Source: Nonomuraea helvata (GTDB lineage: Bacteria > Actinomycetota > Actinomycetes > Streptosporangiales > Streptosporangiaceae). From it: a stretch of DNA of 64,000 nucleotides. The translations under genes and the position numbers were made by a program. The DNA is taken from NCBI RefSeq assembly GCF_039535785.1, contig NZ_BAAAXV010000009.1:496001-560000 (forward strand), in the 5' to 3' direction. Positions 49,849 to 58,314 of this stretch are shown here, piece after piece. The stretch's first letter is position 1, and the number at the start of each line of letters is the position of its first letter. The notes beneath the pieces are model-generated. The model was given only the letters and a program-made list of their open reading frames with translations. It had not been told where the DNA came from and did not search any database.

Positions 49849-50577
49849 ATGGCGATGCGGTTCGAGCACGAGTTCACTGTTCCAGTCCCGATCGAGCAGG
49901 CGTGGGCGGTGCTGCTCGACGTCGAGCGGGTCGCGCCGTGCCTGCCGGGGGCGACGCTGGACATCTTCGAGGGCGACGAGTTCACCGGCAGGATGAAGGT
50001 CAAGGTCGGCCCGATCATGGTGACCTACAAGGGCTCGGCCAGGTTCGAGGACGTGGACAAGGACTCCTACTCGCTCACCATCCAGGCGTCGGGCAAGGAG
50101 GCCAGGGGTTCGGGCACGGCCTCGGCCACGGTCAAGGCGCGGATGACGCCGAGCGACGAGGACACCACGGTGACCGTGGAGACGACGTTCAACGTGACCG
50201 GGCGGCCGGCCCAGTTCGGGCGCGGCGTGATGGCCGAGGTCGGCGGTAGGCTCATCGACAAGTTCGCGGCCAACCTGGCCGGGCTGCTCTCCGAGTCCAC
50301 GGTCGAGCCCGCCCCGTCCGGGCCGCTGTCCGAGCCCGAGCCCGCCCCCGCCCTCGCGGCGAGCCACGAGGAGGAACGACACCTGAGCGCGGTGCCGCCG
50401 CCCGAGCAGGAGTCGCGGCCCGCGGGCACCATACGCACCTCGCTCACGCCCGAGGAGGAGGCGCTCGACCTGCTGGAGGTCGCGGGTCAGCCGCTGCTGA
50501 AGCGCCTGGCACCCATCGCGGGCGCGCTCGCCGCCCTGGTGGTCATCGCTTGGGTGATTCGTCGGCTTATGCGCTGA
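49849..50577 (+). CDS. coxG: CoxG-like SRPBCC protein with C-terminal membrane anchor
   Basis: The 242-aa product starts at ATG 49849 with AAGGAG 7 nt upstream. Residues 1-150 are a CoxG/SRPBCC domain (FEHEFTVPVPIEQAWAVLLD, CLPGATLD, GRMKVKVGPI, GGRLIDKFAANLAG). A Pro/Glu-rich linker leads to one C-terminal membrane helix (IAGALAALVVIAWVIRRLM). In Oligotropha, CoxG recruits CO dehydrogenase to the membrane; this protein could do the same for the form II enzyme. The maturation factors CoxD, E and F are not encoded in the window. Confidence 0.9.
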   Translation: MAMRFEHEFTVPVPIEQAWAVLLDVERVAPCLPGATLDIFEGDEFTGRMKVKVGPIMVTYKGSARFEDVDKDSYSLTIQASGKEARGSGTASATVKARMTPSDEDTTVTVETTFNVTGRPAQFGRGVMAEVGGRLIDKFAANLAGLLSESTVEPAPSGPLSEPEPAPALAASHEEERHLSAVPPPEQESRPAGTIRTSLTPEEEALDLLEVAGQPLLKRLAPIAGALAALVVIAWVIRRLMR

Positions 50578-50669
50578 TTTTCGGGCAAACAGTCCATCAA
50601 GTCCGGACACTTCCCCCGGCCTGGGGGAAGTGCCATTCCCGCAGGTGAATGGAGCCGCGGGAGGTTGGG

Positions 50670-53285
50670 ATGCCGGACTGCACCGTTGTCGTGATCTCCT
50701 ACAACGACGCGGCCCGCCTGCCCAGAGCCGTGCGTTCCGTGCTCGGGCAGTCGCTGCGCGACCTCGAGGTGATCGTCGTCGACGACGCCAGCACGGACGG
50801 CACGCCGGACGTGGCCGCCGGGCTCATGGTGCGCGATCGCCGGGTCCGGTACCTGCGCAGGTTCGCCAACAGCGGGGGCTGCGGCGCGCCCAGGAACGAC
50901 GGGCTCGACGCAGCGGCCTCGCCGTACGTGATGTTCCTCGACAGCGACGACGAGCTGCCCAGGCACGCGTGCAAGAGCCTGCTCACCGAGATCGAGCGGA
51001 CCGGGGCCGGCTTCGTGTCGGGGCAGATCTCGCGGCTGATCGAGCCGGAGGGGCGGCTGAAGCCGTACTATCCCTCGCTCTTCGCCCCGCGGCGGGTGGT
51101 GGCGGGCATCCGCCGGGAGCCCGAGCTCTTCCTCGACTGCTTCAGCACCAACAAGATCTATGACACGCGCCTGCTGCGGGAGCACGCCGTGCGCTTCCCC
51201 GAGGACATCCTCTACGAGGACCACGTCTTCACGGCCGAGCTGTACGCGGTCGCGCGCAGGTTCGCGATCGTGCCCTGGACGGTCTACCACTGGCACCGGG
51301 CGCCGGTGAGCGACTCGATCTCGCAGCGTGTCGACGACCTGGACAACGTGCGGCAGCGGGTCCTCGCCGCCCGGCTGAGCGACGACGTCCTGCGGGAGCA
51401 CGGGGCCGCGGACCTGGTGCCGCACCGGCAGCGCCGCTTCCTCCGGCAGGACCTGCGGGTCTATCTCAACCCGCTGCCCGCGCGGGATCTGGTGTGGGTC
51501 AAGGAGTTCGCCTCGATCGTGCGGCCGTACCTGGAGGAGATCCCCGGCCGCGTGCTGGACGGGATGGAGCCGCTGGACCGGGTCTGCTGCCGGCTCATCC
51601 TGGCGGACCGGGCCGAGGAGCTGCTGATGGCGGCGGGCTCGCTCACCGGGGCGAGGGCCGCGCCGCGGGCGGCGGTGCAGCTCCACGGGCGTACGTACTG
51701 GGGGACGTCGGCCTCGCCCGGCATGGACATCACGAAGCTGCGCCTGGCCGAGCTGCCCTTCTCCGAGTCCAGGCTGCGGCACGAGGCGTCGGACCTCTCC
51801 TCGGACGGCGAGCGGGTGCGGATGGTGGTGCGTACGTACGACCCCTTCGGGGCGCTGCCGCTGGACTGGACGGCGTTCCTGCAGCTCGGAACCCGGAAGA
51901 TCCCGATGCGGCTGGAGCCGTCAGGCGAGGGCGGGTACGTCGGCGAGGTCGTCTTCACCCCTACGGGCAAGTGCGAGCCGCGCATCGGCTTCACCAGAGC
52001 CTCCGACGGGCACACCACGACCGACCGGATCATCGCCGACCCGCGTACCGAGCCGATCGAGCTGCCCGGATGCACGGTGGCGGTCGAGGGGTACGCCGGG
52101 TACCTGTGCGTGCGGCCCGGCCCCTGCCCGCTCCTGCGGCGGGCGGCGCGGGCGCTGATGAGGCGGTTCAGCACGCCGGAGAACAAGCTGCGCGCCTACA
52201 AGCTGATCGTCAAGGTGCTGCCGCCGCGGCGGAACCTCGCGCTGTTCGAGTCGGACGTCGGCAAGAGCTGCGGCGGCAGCCCGCGGGCCGTCTACGAGGA
52301 GCTGCGGCGGCGCGGGCTGCCGATCGACGTGGTCTGGTCGGTGGCCAAGAGGCGCGGCGACCTCCCGCCCGGCGCGCGGCTCGTACGCAGGGGCAGCTGG
52401 GCCTACATCTGGACGATGGCCAGGGCCGGGATCTGGGTGGACAGCCACGGCTTCCCGCTCGACCACCCGAAGCCGCGCGGCACCCGATACCTGCAGACCT
52501 GGCACGGGCAGGGCATCAAGTCGATCGGGTTCGACGCGCCCGACCTGCGTGCCGACTTCGACCGGCCGCGCGCGCAGTGGCGGGCCGCCGTCGCGCGGTG
52601 GGACGCGCTGGTCTCGCCGAGCGCGGAGTTCTCGCGGCTGTTCCTGCCCGCCAACGGCTACACGGGCAAGGTCTACCGGTACGGGACGCCGCGCTGCGAC
52701 GCGCTGGTCAAGGGCGAGACAACCGGTGATGTCCGGAAGCTGCTGGAGATCCCGCGCGGGCGGAAGATCCTGCTCTACGCGCCCACGTACCGGGATCGGG
52801 AGATGGGCCGCGGCACATCCGTCCGGGTGGATCTGGAGCTGCTGGCCGCCGAGCTGGCCGACGAATGGGTGCTGGTGCTGCGTACGCATCCGGTCGAGCG
52901 CTGGTCCCCGCCCGAGCATCTCAGGCACTTCGTACGGGATGCCGGGTCGTATCCCGAGATCAACGACCTGATGCTGGCCTCGGACGCGCTGCTGACCGAC
53001 TACTCGTCGGTGATGTGCGACTACGCGATCACCGGCAAGCCGATGGTGTTCTTCATCGACGACTGGGACGACTACCGGCTGTCGGAGCGCGGCGTCTACC
53101 ACGACCTGCCCGCGATCGCCCCAGGGCCGTGCGTCACGACCACCGAGGAGCTGGTGGCCGCGATCAGGCGGCTGCCCGAGACCCACCGGGCCTTCGCCGG
53201 ACGGTACGCGGCCTTCCGCGCCCTGTGGTGCGCCGACGAGCGCGGCGACGCGTCCGCGCGCATCGTGCGGGACTTCTTCTCATGA
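50670..53285 (+). CDS. GT2-TagF fusion: glycosyltransferase plus CDP-glycerol/ribitol-type polymerase
   Basis: The 871-aa product has two catalytic parts. Residues 1-220 are a GT-A family 2 domain (VVVISYNDAARLPRAVRSVL, VVDDASTDGTPD, MFLDSDDELP, and YEDHVFTAEL). After an Ig-like beta region (about 340-480), residues 490-870 are a TagF-like polyol-phosphate polymerase (WSVAKRRGDLPP, YLQTWHGQGIKSIG with the His, LLYAPTYRD, THPVERWS, LLTDYSSVMCDYA, VFFIDDWDDYR). It probably builds a teichoic-acid-type backbone with a sugar-polyol-phosphate unit. I prefer ATG 50670 (GGGAGG 5 nt upstream) to ATG 50649. It overlaps the GT4 gene by 4 nt and opens the glycopolymer locus. Confidence 0.9.
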   Translation: MPDCTVVVISYNDAARLPRAVRSVLGQSLRDLEVIVVDDASTDGTPDVAAGLMVRDRRVRYLRRFANSGGCGAPRNDGLDAAASPYVMFLDSDDELPRHACKSLLTEIERTGAGFVSGQISRLIEPEGRLKPYYPSLFAPRRVVAGIRREPELFLDCFSTNKIYDTRLLREHAVRFPEDILYEDHVFTAELYAVARRFAIVPWTVYHWHRAPVSDSISQRVDDLDNVRQRVLAARLSDDVLREHGAADLVPHRQRRFLRQDLRVYLNPLPARDLVWVKEFASIVRPYLEEIPGRVLDGMEPLDRVCCRLILADRAEELLMAAGSLTGARAAPRAAVQLHGRTYWGTSASPGMDITKLRLAELPFSESRLRHEASDLSSDGERVRMVVRTYDPFGALPLDWTAFLQLGTRKIPMRLEPSGEGGYVGEVVFTPTGKCEPRIGFTRASDGHTTTDRIIADPRTEPIELPGCTVAVEGYAGYLCVRPGPCPLLRRAARALMRRFSTPENKLRAYKLIVKVLPPRRNLALFESDVGKSCGGSPRAVYEELRRRGLPIDVVWSVAKRRGDLPPGARLVRRGSWAYIWTMARAGIWVDSHGFPLDHPKPRGTRYLQTWHGQGIKSIGFDAPDLRADFDRPRAQWRAAVARWDALVSPSAEFSRLFLPANGYTGKVYRYGTPRCDALVKGETTGDVRKLLEIPRGRKILLYAPTYRDREMGRGTSVRVDLELLAAELADEWVLVLRTHPVERWSPPEHLRHFVRDAGSYPEINDLMLASDALLTDYSSVMCDYAITGKPMVFFIDDWDDYRLSERGVYHDLPAIAPGPCVTTTEELVAAIRRLPETHRAFAGRYAAFRALWCADERGDASARIVRDFFS

Positions 53286-54304
53286 GTGTCGTGTTCGCCT
53301 GCCTGGACGCCGACACCCTGGGTGGCGTCCAGCAGGTGACCCACACGCTCGCCCAGGGGCTGGCCGGGCGCGGGCACGAGGTGCACGTGATCGGGCTGGA
53401 GCGGTCCCGCTCGCCGTTCCGTTACGTGGACCGGCCGCTGTACCACCGCCATGTGACCGGGACGAGGCGGCGGCTGAGGAGGCTGCTGGGCGCGATCGAG
53501 CCGGGCTACGCCGTCATGACCTCGCCGTCCGTGGTGGCCCGGCTGTCGAAGCTGCTGCCCCCGGGGTTCCGGCCGATCGGGCAGTACCACGGCTCGTACG
53601 ACCACGCCCGCGGCTGCTGGCACCTCGCCTCGATCAGGCGCCACTACCTCCACCTCGACCAGGCGGTCTTCCTCACCGAGGACGACGCCCGGCTCTTCTC
53701 CGAGCACGCGCTGCTGCCCAACGTCTGGACGCTGCCGAACCCCCTGCCCTGCTGGCCGGAGCGGCTCTCCACGCTCACCGCGCCCCGCGTGCTCGGCGTG
53801 GGCCGCCTGGAAGGGGTCAAGCGGTTCGACCGGCTGATCAGCGCGTTCGCCCGCTCGCGCCTGCCGCCGCCGTGGGAGCTCCACCTCATCGGCGACGGCG
53901 GCGAGCTGGAGCGGCTGCGCGAGCACGCGCGCCGGGAGGGCGTCGGAGACCGGGTGGTCTTCAGGGGGCCGGTGCCGGCGGCCCGCATGCCCGCCGAATA
54001 CCTGGACGCCTCCGTCCTGGGCCTGACCAGCGAGCACGAGGGCCTGCCCATCGTGCTGCTGGAGTCGGCCGCGCACGGGGTGCCGTCGGTGGCGTTCGAC
54101 GTGTCGGGCGGCGTGCGCCGCGCGGGGCCCGTGCTGGTGCCGCCGGGGGACGTGGACGCGTTCGCCGCCGTGCTGGCCGAGCTGGCCGGCTCCCTGGGCG
54201 AGCGGCGGCGGCTGGGGGCCGACGCGCGCGCACGGGCCGAGGCGTTCCGCCTCGACCACGTGCTGGACGGCTGGGAGCGGCTGTTCGCCCACATCGAGCG
54301 CTAG
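53282..54304 (+). CDS. GT4-family glycosyltransferase
   Basis: The 340-aa GT-B enzyme has an N-terminal acceptor domain beginning VVFACLDADTLGGVQQVTHT and the C-terminal GT4 blocks VLGVGRLEGVKRFDRLI at about 177, LHLIGDGGELERLRE at about 205, and SEHEGLPIVLLESAAHGVP at about 250 (the EX7E motif). No signal or membrane segment is seen. It is coupled by ATGA to the TagF fusion gene and should add a sugar to the same polymer. Its stop codon abuts, without a gap, that of the convergent sulfotransferase (CTAGCTAG at 54301-54308). Confidence 0.92.
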   Translation: MSVVFACLDADTLGGVQQVTHTLAQGLAGRGHEVHVIGLERSRSPFRYVDRPLYHRHVTGTRRRLRRLLGAIEPGYAVMTSPSVVARLSKLLPPGFRPIGQYHGSYDHARGCWHLASIRRHYLHLDQAVFLTEDDARLFSEHALLPNVWTLPNPLPCWPERLSTLTAPRVLGVGRLEGVKRFDRLISAFARSRLPPPWELHLIGDGGELERLREHARREGVGDRVVFRGPVPAARMPAEYLDASVLGLTSEHEGLPIVLLESAAHGVPSVAFDVSGGVRRAGPVLVPPGDVDAFAAVLAELAGSLGERRRLGADARARAEAFRLDHVLDGWERLFAHIER

Positions 54305-55342
54305 CTAGACCGTCTCCGTCAGCTCCGTACGCTGCTGGGGCACGCCCGCCAGGGACCGCTGGCCCGAGGTGAGCATCGCGGCCACGGGGCTGGGCTCGCG
54401 CAGCCGGTTCAGCCGGTCGCGCATGTGCTTGCGCAGGCGGCTCGCCCTGCGCTTCTGCATCGTCTTCTGGCAGGCCGTCACGTGCTCCTTGGTCGGCCTG
54501 GGGGCGCCGGTGAGCTCGTACCCCATGGACTCCAGCCGGTCGCCGAGCATGTGCTCGGCCAGTGCGATCTCCCAGTCGTCCAGTCGCGTGGCCCAGCTCC
54601 CCACGCGGCTGCGGGTGACCTCGCCGTGGGTGTTGCTGTGCCAGACCTTGTGCTGCGGCACCGCCACGACGGCGGCCTCACGTGGCGAGATCATCGCGGG
54701 CGAGTAGTCCTCGTCCAGGAAGTGGCAGAGCTTCTTCAGCTCGGTCGCCGGATCGTCGGTGAGGTCCTCGTAACGCAGCTCGTAGTACGTGTCATCGCTC
54801 AGCGTGCGCCTGAGCCGGCCGCCCGCGTCGATGGCCTCGGCCCAGGTGGAGATGGCGTGGAAGGAGTCGAGCGTGTACCAGGGCATCTCCTTCAGCGAGG
54901 CCACGCAGTCGCGGCCGTCCCTGATGAGGTGGACGAACTGCGCGTCGGGGAAGAGCCTGAGCAGCAGGTCCACCTGCTTGACGTAGCTGGGCCGCTTGTC
55001 GCCCCAGCGGACCTTGTCGAACCGGTCGGCGTACATGCGGAAGGCCGTCCCGAACACCGAGCCCAGCGAGCCGGGCCCCTCGACGACCTGCCGGACGAAC
55101 TCGTCCTTGTCGATCTTGAGCTCGCGGAACTTCGTGCTGCGGTCGGTCGCGATCCACTGCGCGAGGGCGCGGCGGCGGGAGACGACCCGCAGGTCGCCCC
55201 ACGTGCGGCGGCGGTAGTAGGCGGGAATGAGGAAGCGCGTCTCCGGTGGCACCGCCATGCGGGGGTGCGAGTGGAGCATGAGCTGGAGCATCGTGGTGCC
55301 GGACCGCGGACATCCGATGACGAAGACTGGACGGTCGGACAT
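54305..55342 (-). CDS. PAPS-dependent sulfotransferase
   Basis: The 345-aa product has the 5'-phosphosulfate loop VIGCPRSGTTMLQLMLHSHP at about 7-26 and the 3'-phosphate motif with RDGRDCVASL at about 140-150; the general fold is the Sulfotransfer_3 type. It would transfer sulfate from PAPS to a glycan or lipid hydroxyl. Its place inside a glycopolymer locus suggests that the polymer or its lipid carrier is sulfated; that is inference. It is followed upstream (21 bp) by the CDP-alcohol transferase gene on the same strand, so the two are probably one operon. Confidence 0.9.
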   Translation of the reverse strand: MSDRPVFVIGCPRSGTTMLQLMLHSHPRMAVPPETRFLIPAYYRRRTWGDLRVVSRRRALAQWIATDRSTKFRELKIDKDEFVRQVVEGPGSLGSVFGTAFRMYADRFDKVRWGDKRPSYVKQVDLLLRLFPDAQFVHLIRDGRDCVASLKEMPWYTLDSFHAISTWAEAIDAGGRLRRTLSDDTYYELRYEDLTDDPATELKKLCHFLDEDYSPAMISPREAAVVAVPQHKVWHSNTHGEVTRSRVGSWATRLDDWEIALAEHMLGDRLESMGYELTGAPRPTKEHVTACQKTMQKRRASRLRKHMRDRLNRLREPSPVAAMLTSGQRSLAGVPQQRTELTETV

Positions 55343-55363
55343 TTCTTAGTAACCCCCGAAAAC

Positions 55364-56182
55364 TTAGACGAGAACGTGCTCTCGGCTCTCCTGAGCGGAG
55401 GCGACGTCGTGCCTGCGCGTGAAGCGCCACAGCCGGTAGACCAGGAAGACCTCGTTGACCAGCAGCAGCGCCCCGGCCAGCGCGGCGAGCGGGATCAGCG
55501 CCCATGCCCCCGCAAGGGGCGCGACCACGAACACCGCCGCGTGGAACTCGATGCCGCTGATCAGGTGCGAACGGACCCGGTGCCGCGCCAGGAACCGGTT
55601 GAACCGTCTGGGAAAACTGCGCGGCCGCCGCGTCCTCTCGGCGAGCGGCACCCGCTCCAGGGGTTCGGCGAAGTCCTCGTCGGGCTCCCGCTCCCCCCGT
55701 TCCTCCCTGACGATCTCGCGTACGCGCTTCATCTGCGGCGCGTTGACGTACCTGAACAGGTCCAGCACGGCGACAGCCGCCCCGAGCAGGATGTGGCGCA
55801 CATCCGAGGTGAGGTCGTACTGCCCGTATGCCAGCCCCCCGGCACACAGGACCACCCTGACCCGGTCCCCCACGTAGTCGAGCCAGAGGCCGAACGGCGT
55901 GCCCGTGCCCTTGAGCCGGGCGATTTTGCCGTCCACACAGTCGATCATGAAGCTCAGATAGAAGACGATGGCGCCCGCTATGAGCTGGTTCGTCGCGAAA
56001 CAGGCGGCCGACACAGCGCCGAGGACCAGCGAGAACACGGTGAGGCCGTTGGGCGTCAGCCGGGTGTGGTTGGCGACCTGGAGGGCGACCCGGCAGGCGA
56101 CCGGATCCACGAAATACACGGTCCACCACGAGTCTCTCCGCTTGCGTGTCTCGTAGACGTCATCGAGCGAATAGGTCCTCAT
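55364..56182 (-). CDS. CDP-alcohol phosphatidyltransferase family membrane enzyme
   Basis: The product (about 272 aa) has the family signature spread over about residues 85-110: DCVDGKIAR, then G at GTPFG and the last two Asp in WLDYVGD. Several membrane helices surround it (FSLVLGAVSAACF, LIAGAIVFYLSF, IPLAALAGALLLVNE). A charged insert at about 150-200 is larger than in phospholipid enzymes. It would move a phospho-alcohol from a CDP-alcohol to a lipid or glycan acceptor. ATG 56182 (MRTYSLDDVYETRK) is my choice; ATG 56194 and GTG 56200 are alternatives. Substrate not determined. Confidence 0.87.
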   Translation of the reverse strand: MRTYSLDDVYETRKRRDSWWTVYFVDPVACRVALQVANHTRLTPNGLTVFSLVLGAVSAACFATNQLIAGAIVFYLSFMIDCVDGKIARLKGTGTPFGLWLDYVGDRVRVVLCAGGLAYGQYDLTSDVRHILLGAAVAVLDLFRYVNAPQMKRVREIVREERGEREPDEDFAEPLERVPLAERTRRPRSFPRRFNRFLARHRVRSHLISGIEFHAAVFVVAPLAGAWALIPLAALAGALLLVNEVFLVYRLWRFTRRHDVASAQESREHVLV

Positions 56183-56230
56183 GGACCCAAGCATGACCAC
56201 GCGACGCGCCGGAGTGATTACTCTCTGGAA

Positions 56231-57676
56231 CTACTGGGGCATGTCCATGCCGCTTCTTGACCAACCCGGCACGGACAGCCGCCACGCGGAGTTCGCGTCG
56301 CCGTCCCTGGCCCAGCTCTTGAGCACCAGGCCGCGGACCTCGCCGCGCACCTGGAGACGCCAGCTCGGCCCGCCGCCCTGGAGCCGCTCGGGATCGACGG
56401 TCGCGGCCATGCCGTGGCGGCCCGTCCGGCGCACCTCCAGCGGCACCCGGCGACGGCCGTCGCTGAGCCACAGGTCGACCTTGCTCACCTTGCGGTCGAC
56501 CCGGTGGAACGCGACCTGGCCGCGCAGGTGGTACTCGGCGCCGGTCCAGGTGCACTCCTCGACCCTGGCGACCAGCCTGACCTCGTCGCGGGCGTCGAAC
56601 ACCTCGTCGGGGATGCGGAGCCGGCGGCGTTTGCGGAAGAACGGGTAGTCGCCGTACCAGTTGGTGGTGCGCCGGCCGCGCGGAACGATGCGGGTGCCGT
56701 CCTCGCAGGCGCGCCGGAACTCTCGCACCTGCCGCAGCTCGTCCACCATGCCGCGCCTGATCAGGTGCAGCTCCAGGCGGCGCAGCGACGGCGCGGTGGC
56801 CAGCGCCCTCGGGCTCAGCGTGGTCAGCCACGCGTCGGCCAGCTGCAGCAGCGGCCCGCTCTCCTCGCACGCCTCCAGCGCCTGGAACAGGAAGATGATG
56901 TCCTTCTCCAGCACCAGCGCGTCGAAGCCGTCGAGCAGCTCGGGCGCCCGCTCGTCGAGGAAGGCGCGGACCGAGCGGATGGCCGCCAGGCGCTCGTACA
57001 GGTTGGGCAGCTCGGCCCGGCGCTGCGTGATCGAGGTCTCCCCCGCGTCGCGCTTGCGCCAGTGGTAGACCACGTCGCCGATCATGTCCACGCTGGTGGC
57101 CAGGACGTGCGCCTGCATGGCGACGGGCACGTCCTCGTAGATGCCCGGGGCGAACGCCAGACCGCCGCGCTCCCAGAAGTCGCGCCGGTAGACCTTGTTC
57201 CAGACCGTGCGGTCCCTGACGAGGACCTGCTTGTCGGTGATGTGCGTGCACAGCTCCGGCCGCCTGAACGCCTTCTCGTGCAGGGTCGACTCCTCCAGCA
57301 CGCCGTCCACGAGCCGCCCCACCGCACCGCACGCGAGGTCCGAGCCGGTCTCCGCGAGCGTGTCCACGAGCCGCCGGTACGCGTCCGGTGGCACGACGTC
57401 GTCGCTGTCGGCGAAGGCCAGGTACGTGCCCCGGGCCTGCCTGAGCCCCGCGTTGCGGGCCGGCCCCGGCCCCAGGTTCCGCTGCCCGAGCAGGACGAAG
57501 CGGTCGTCCTGCGCGGCGAAGTCCTCGGCGATGCGCCGGCTGCCGTCCGAGGATCCGTCGTCGACCAGGACGACCTCGATGTCGTCCAGCGTCTGCGCGG
57601 CCAGCGACTTCAGGCATTCCGTGATGTACGGCTCCACGTTGTAGACCGGGACGACCACGCTGAGCAGGGGGATCAT
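56231..57676 (-). CDS. GT2-family glycosyltransferase with C-terminal beta domain
   Basis: The 481-aa product starts at ATG 57676 (MIPLLSVVVPVYNVEPYI) with AAGGAG upstream. Residues 1-220 are a GT-A domain (EVVLVDDGSSDGSRRIAEDF, ARNAGLRQARGTYLAFADSD with the DxD, WNKVYRRDFW). The remainder is helical (about 230-340) and ends in an Ig-like segment (RLVARVEECTWTGAEYHLRG). The same beta module occurs in the TagF fusion and in the partial gene at the right edge, tying the three to one pathway. Confidence 0.9.
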   Translation of the reverse strand: MIPLLSVVVPVYNVEPYITECLKSLAAQTLDDIEVVLVDDGSSDGSRRIAEDFAAQDDRFVLLGQRNLGPGPARNAGLRQARGTYLAFADSDDVVPPDAYRRLVDTLAETGSDLACGAVGRLVDGVLEESTLHEKAFRRPELCTHITDKQVLVRDRTVWNKVYRRDFWERGGLAFAPGIYEDVPVAMQAHVLATSVDMIGDVVYHWRKRDAGETSITQRRAELPNLYERLAAIRSVRAFLDERAPELLDGFDALVLEKDIIFLFQALEACEESGPLLQLADAWLTTLSPRALATAPSLRRLELHLIRRGMVDELRQVREFRRACEDGTRIVPRGRRTTNWYGDYPFFRKRRRLRIPDEVFDARDEVRLVARVEECTWTGAEYHLRGQVAFHRVDRKVSKVDLWLSDGRRRVPLEVRRTGRHGMAATVDPERLQGGGPSWRLQVRGEVRGLVLKSWARDGDANSAWRLSVPGWSRSGMDMPQ

Positions 57677-57822
57677 TCCGAATTGCTCCTTGGCTCTCGG
57701 GACGGGTTCAGGGGCAGCATGCCCCGGCCGCCCGGCGGATTCCGCAGCCCTGATCAGCTCTTTACCGGACGCATAATCCGCTACGTTGTGCAGTGAGTCG
57801 AGCACGAACAGTAGGGGGAGAG

Positions 57823-58314
57823 GTGCTGAGAAGCGTCCGGGACGACGATCTGCCGGTCATGCGCCGATGGCGCAACCATCCACGCGTGCGGGCAGCCAGC
57901 TTCACCACGCACGAGATCTCCGAGGACGAGCACGCCCGCTGGTGGGAGATCACCCGCGCCGACGCGCGCAAGCTTGTGCTGATCTACGACCACGAGGAGG
58001 GGGCCGCGGGCGTGGTCACCTACTCGGGCCTGTCGTCCGAGAGCGCCACCTGGGGCTTCTACCTCGACCTTGACGGGCTGGACCAGTCGGGGGCGCTGCT
58101 TCGGGTGTGGGTCGGCCTGGAGCGGGCGGCCATCGAGTACGCCTTCGGGCCGCTCGGGCTGACGACGCTCCGCGGCGAGGTGCTGGCCTGCAACGAGGCG
58201 GCCCGGCGGCTGCACAGGCGGTTCGGGTTCGTGGAGGCCGGGGCCTACCGGCGGGACGTCGACGGGGTGCCGCGAGACGTTGTGACCATCAGGCTCAGTA
58301 AGGAGCACGCATGA
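57823..58314 (+). CDS. pseH: PseH-like N-acetyltransferase (pseudaminic acid pathway)
   Basis: The 163-aa GNAT enzyme starts (M)LRSVRDDDLPVMRRWRNHPR, the typical beginning of PseH proteins (FKWRNHPDI in Campylobacter), with WWEI, GVVTYSGL and the acetyl-CoA loop EVLACNEAARRLHRRFGF near 125-142. It acetylates the 4-amino group of the UDP-4-amino-4,6-dideoxy sugar made by PseC. I take GTG 57823, which follows AGGGGGAG, over GTG 57793. It overlaps pseI by 4 nt (ATGA). Confidence 0.87.
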   Translation: MLRSVRDDDLPVMRRWRNHPRVRAASFTTHEISEDEHARWWEITRADARKLVLIYDHEEGAAGVVTYSGLSSESATWGFYLDLDGLDQSGALLRVWVGLERAAIEYAFGPLGLTTLRGEVLACNEAARRLHRRFGFVEAGAYRRDVDGVPRDVVTIRLSKEHA

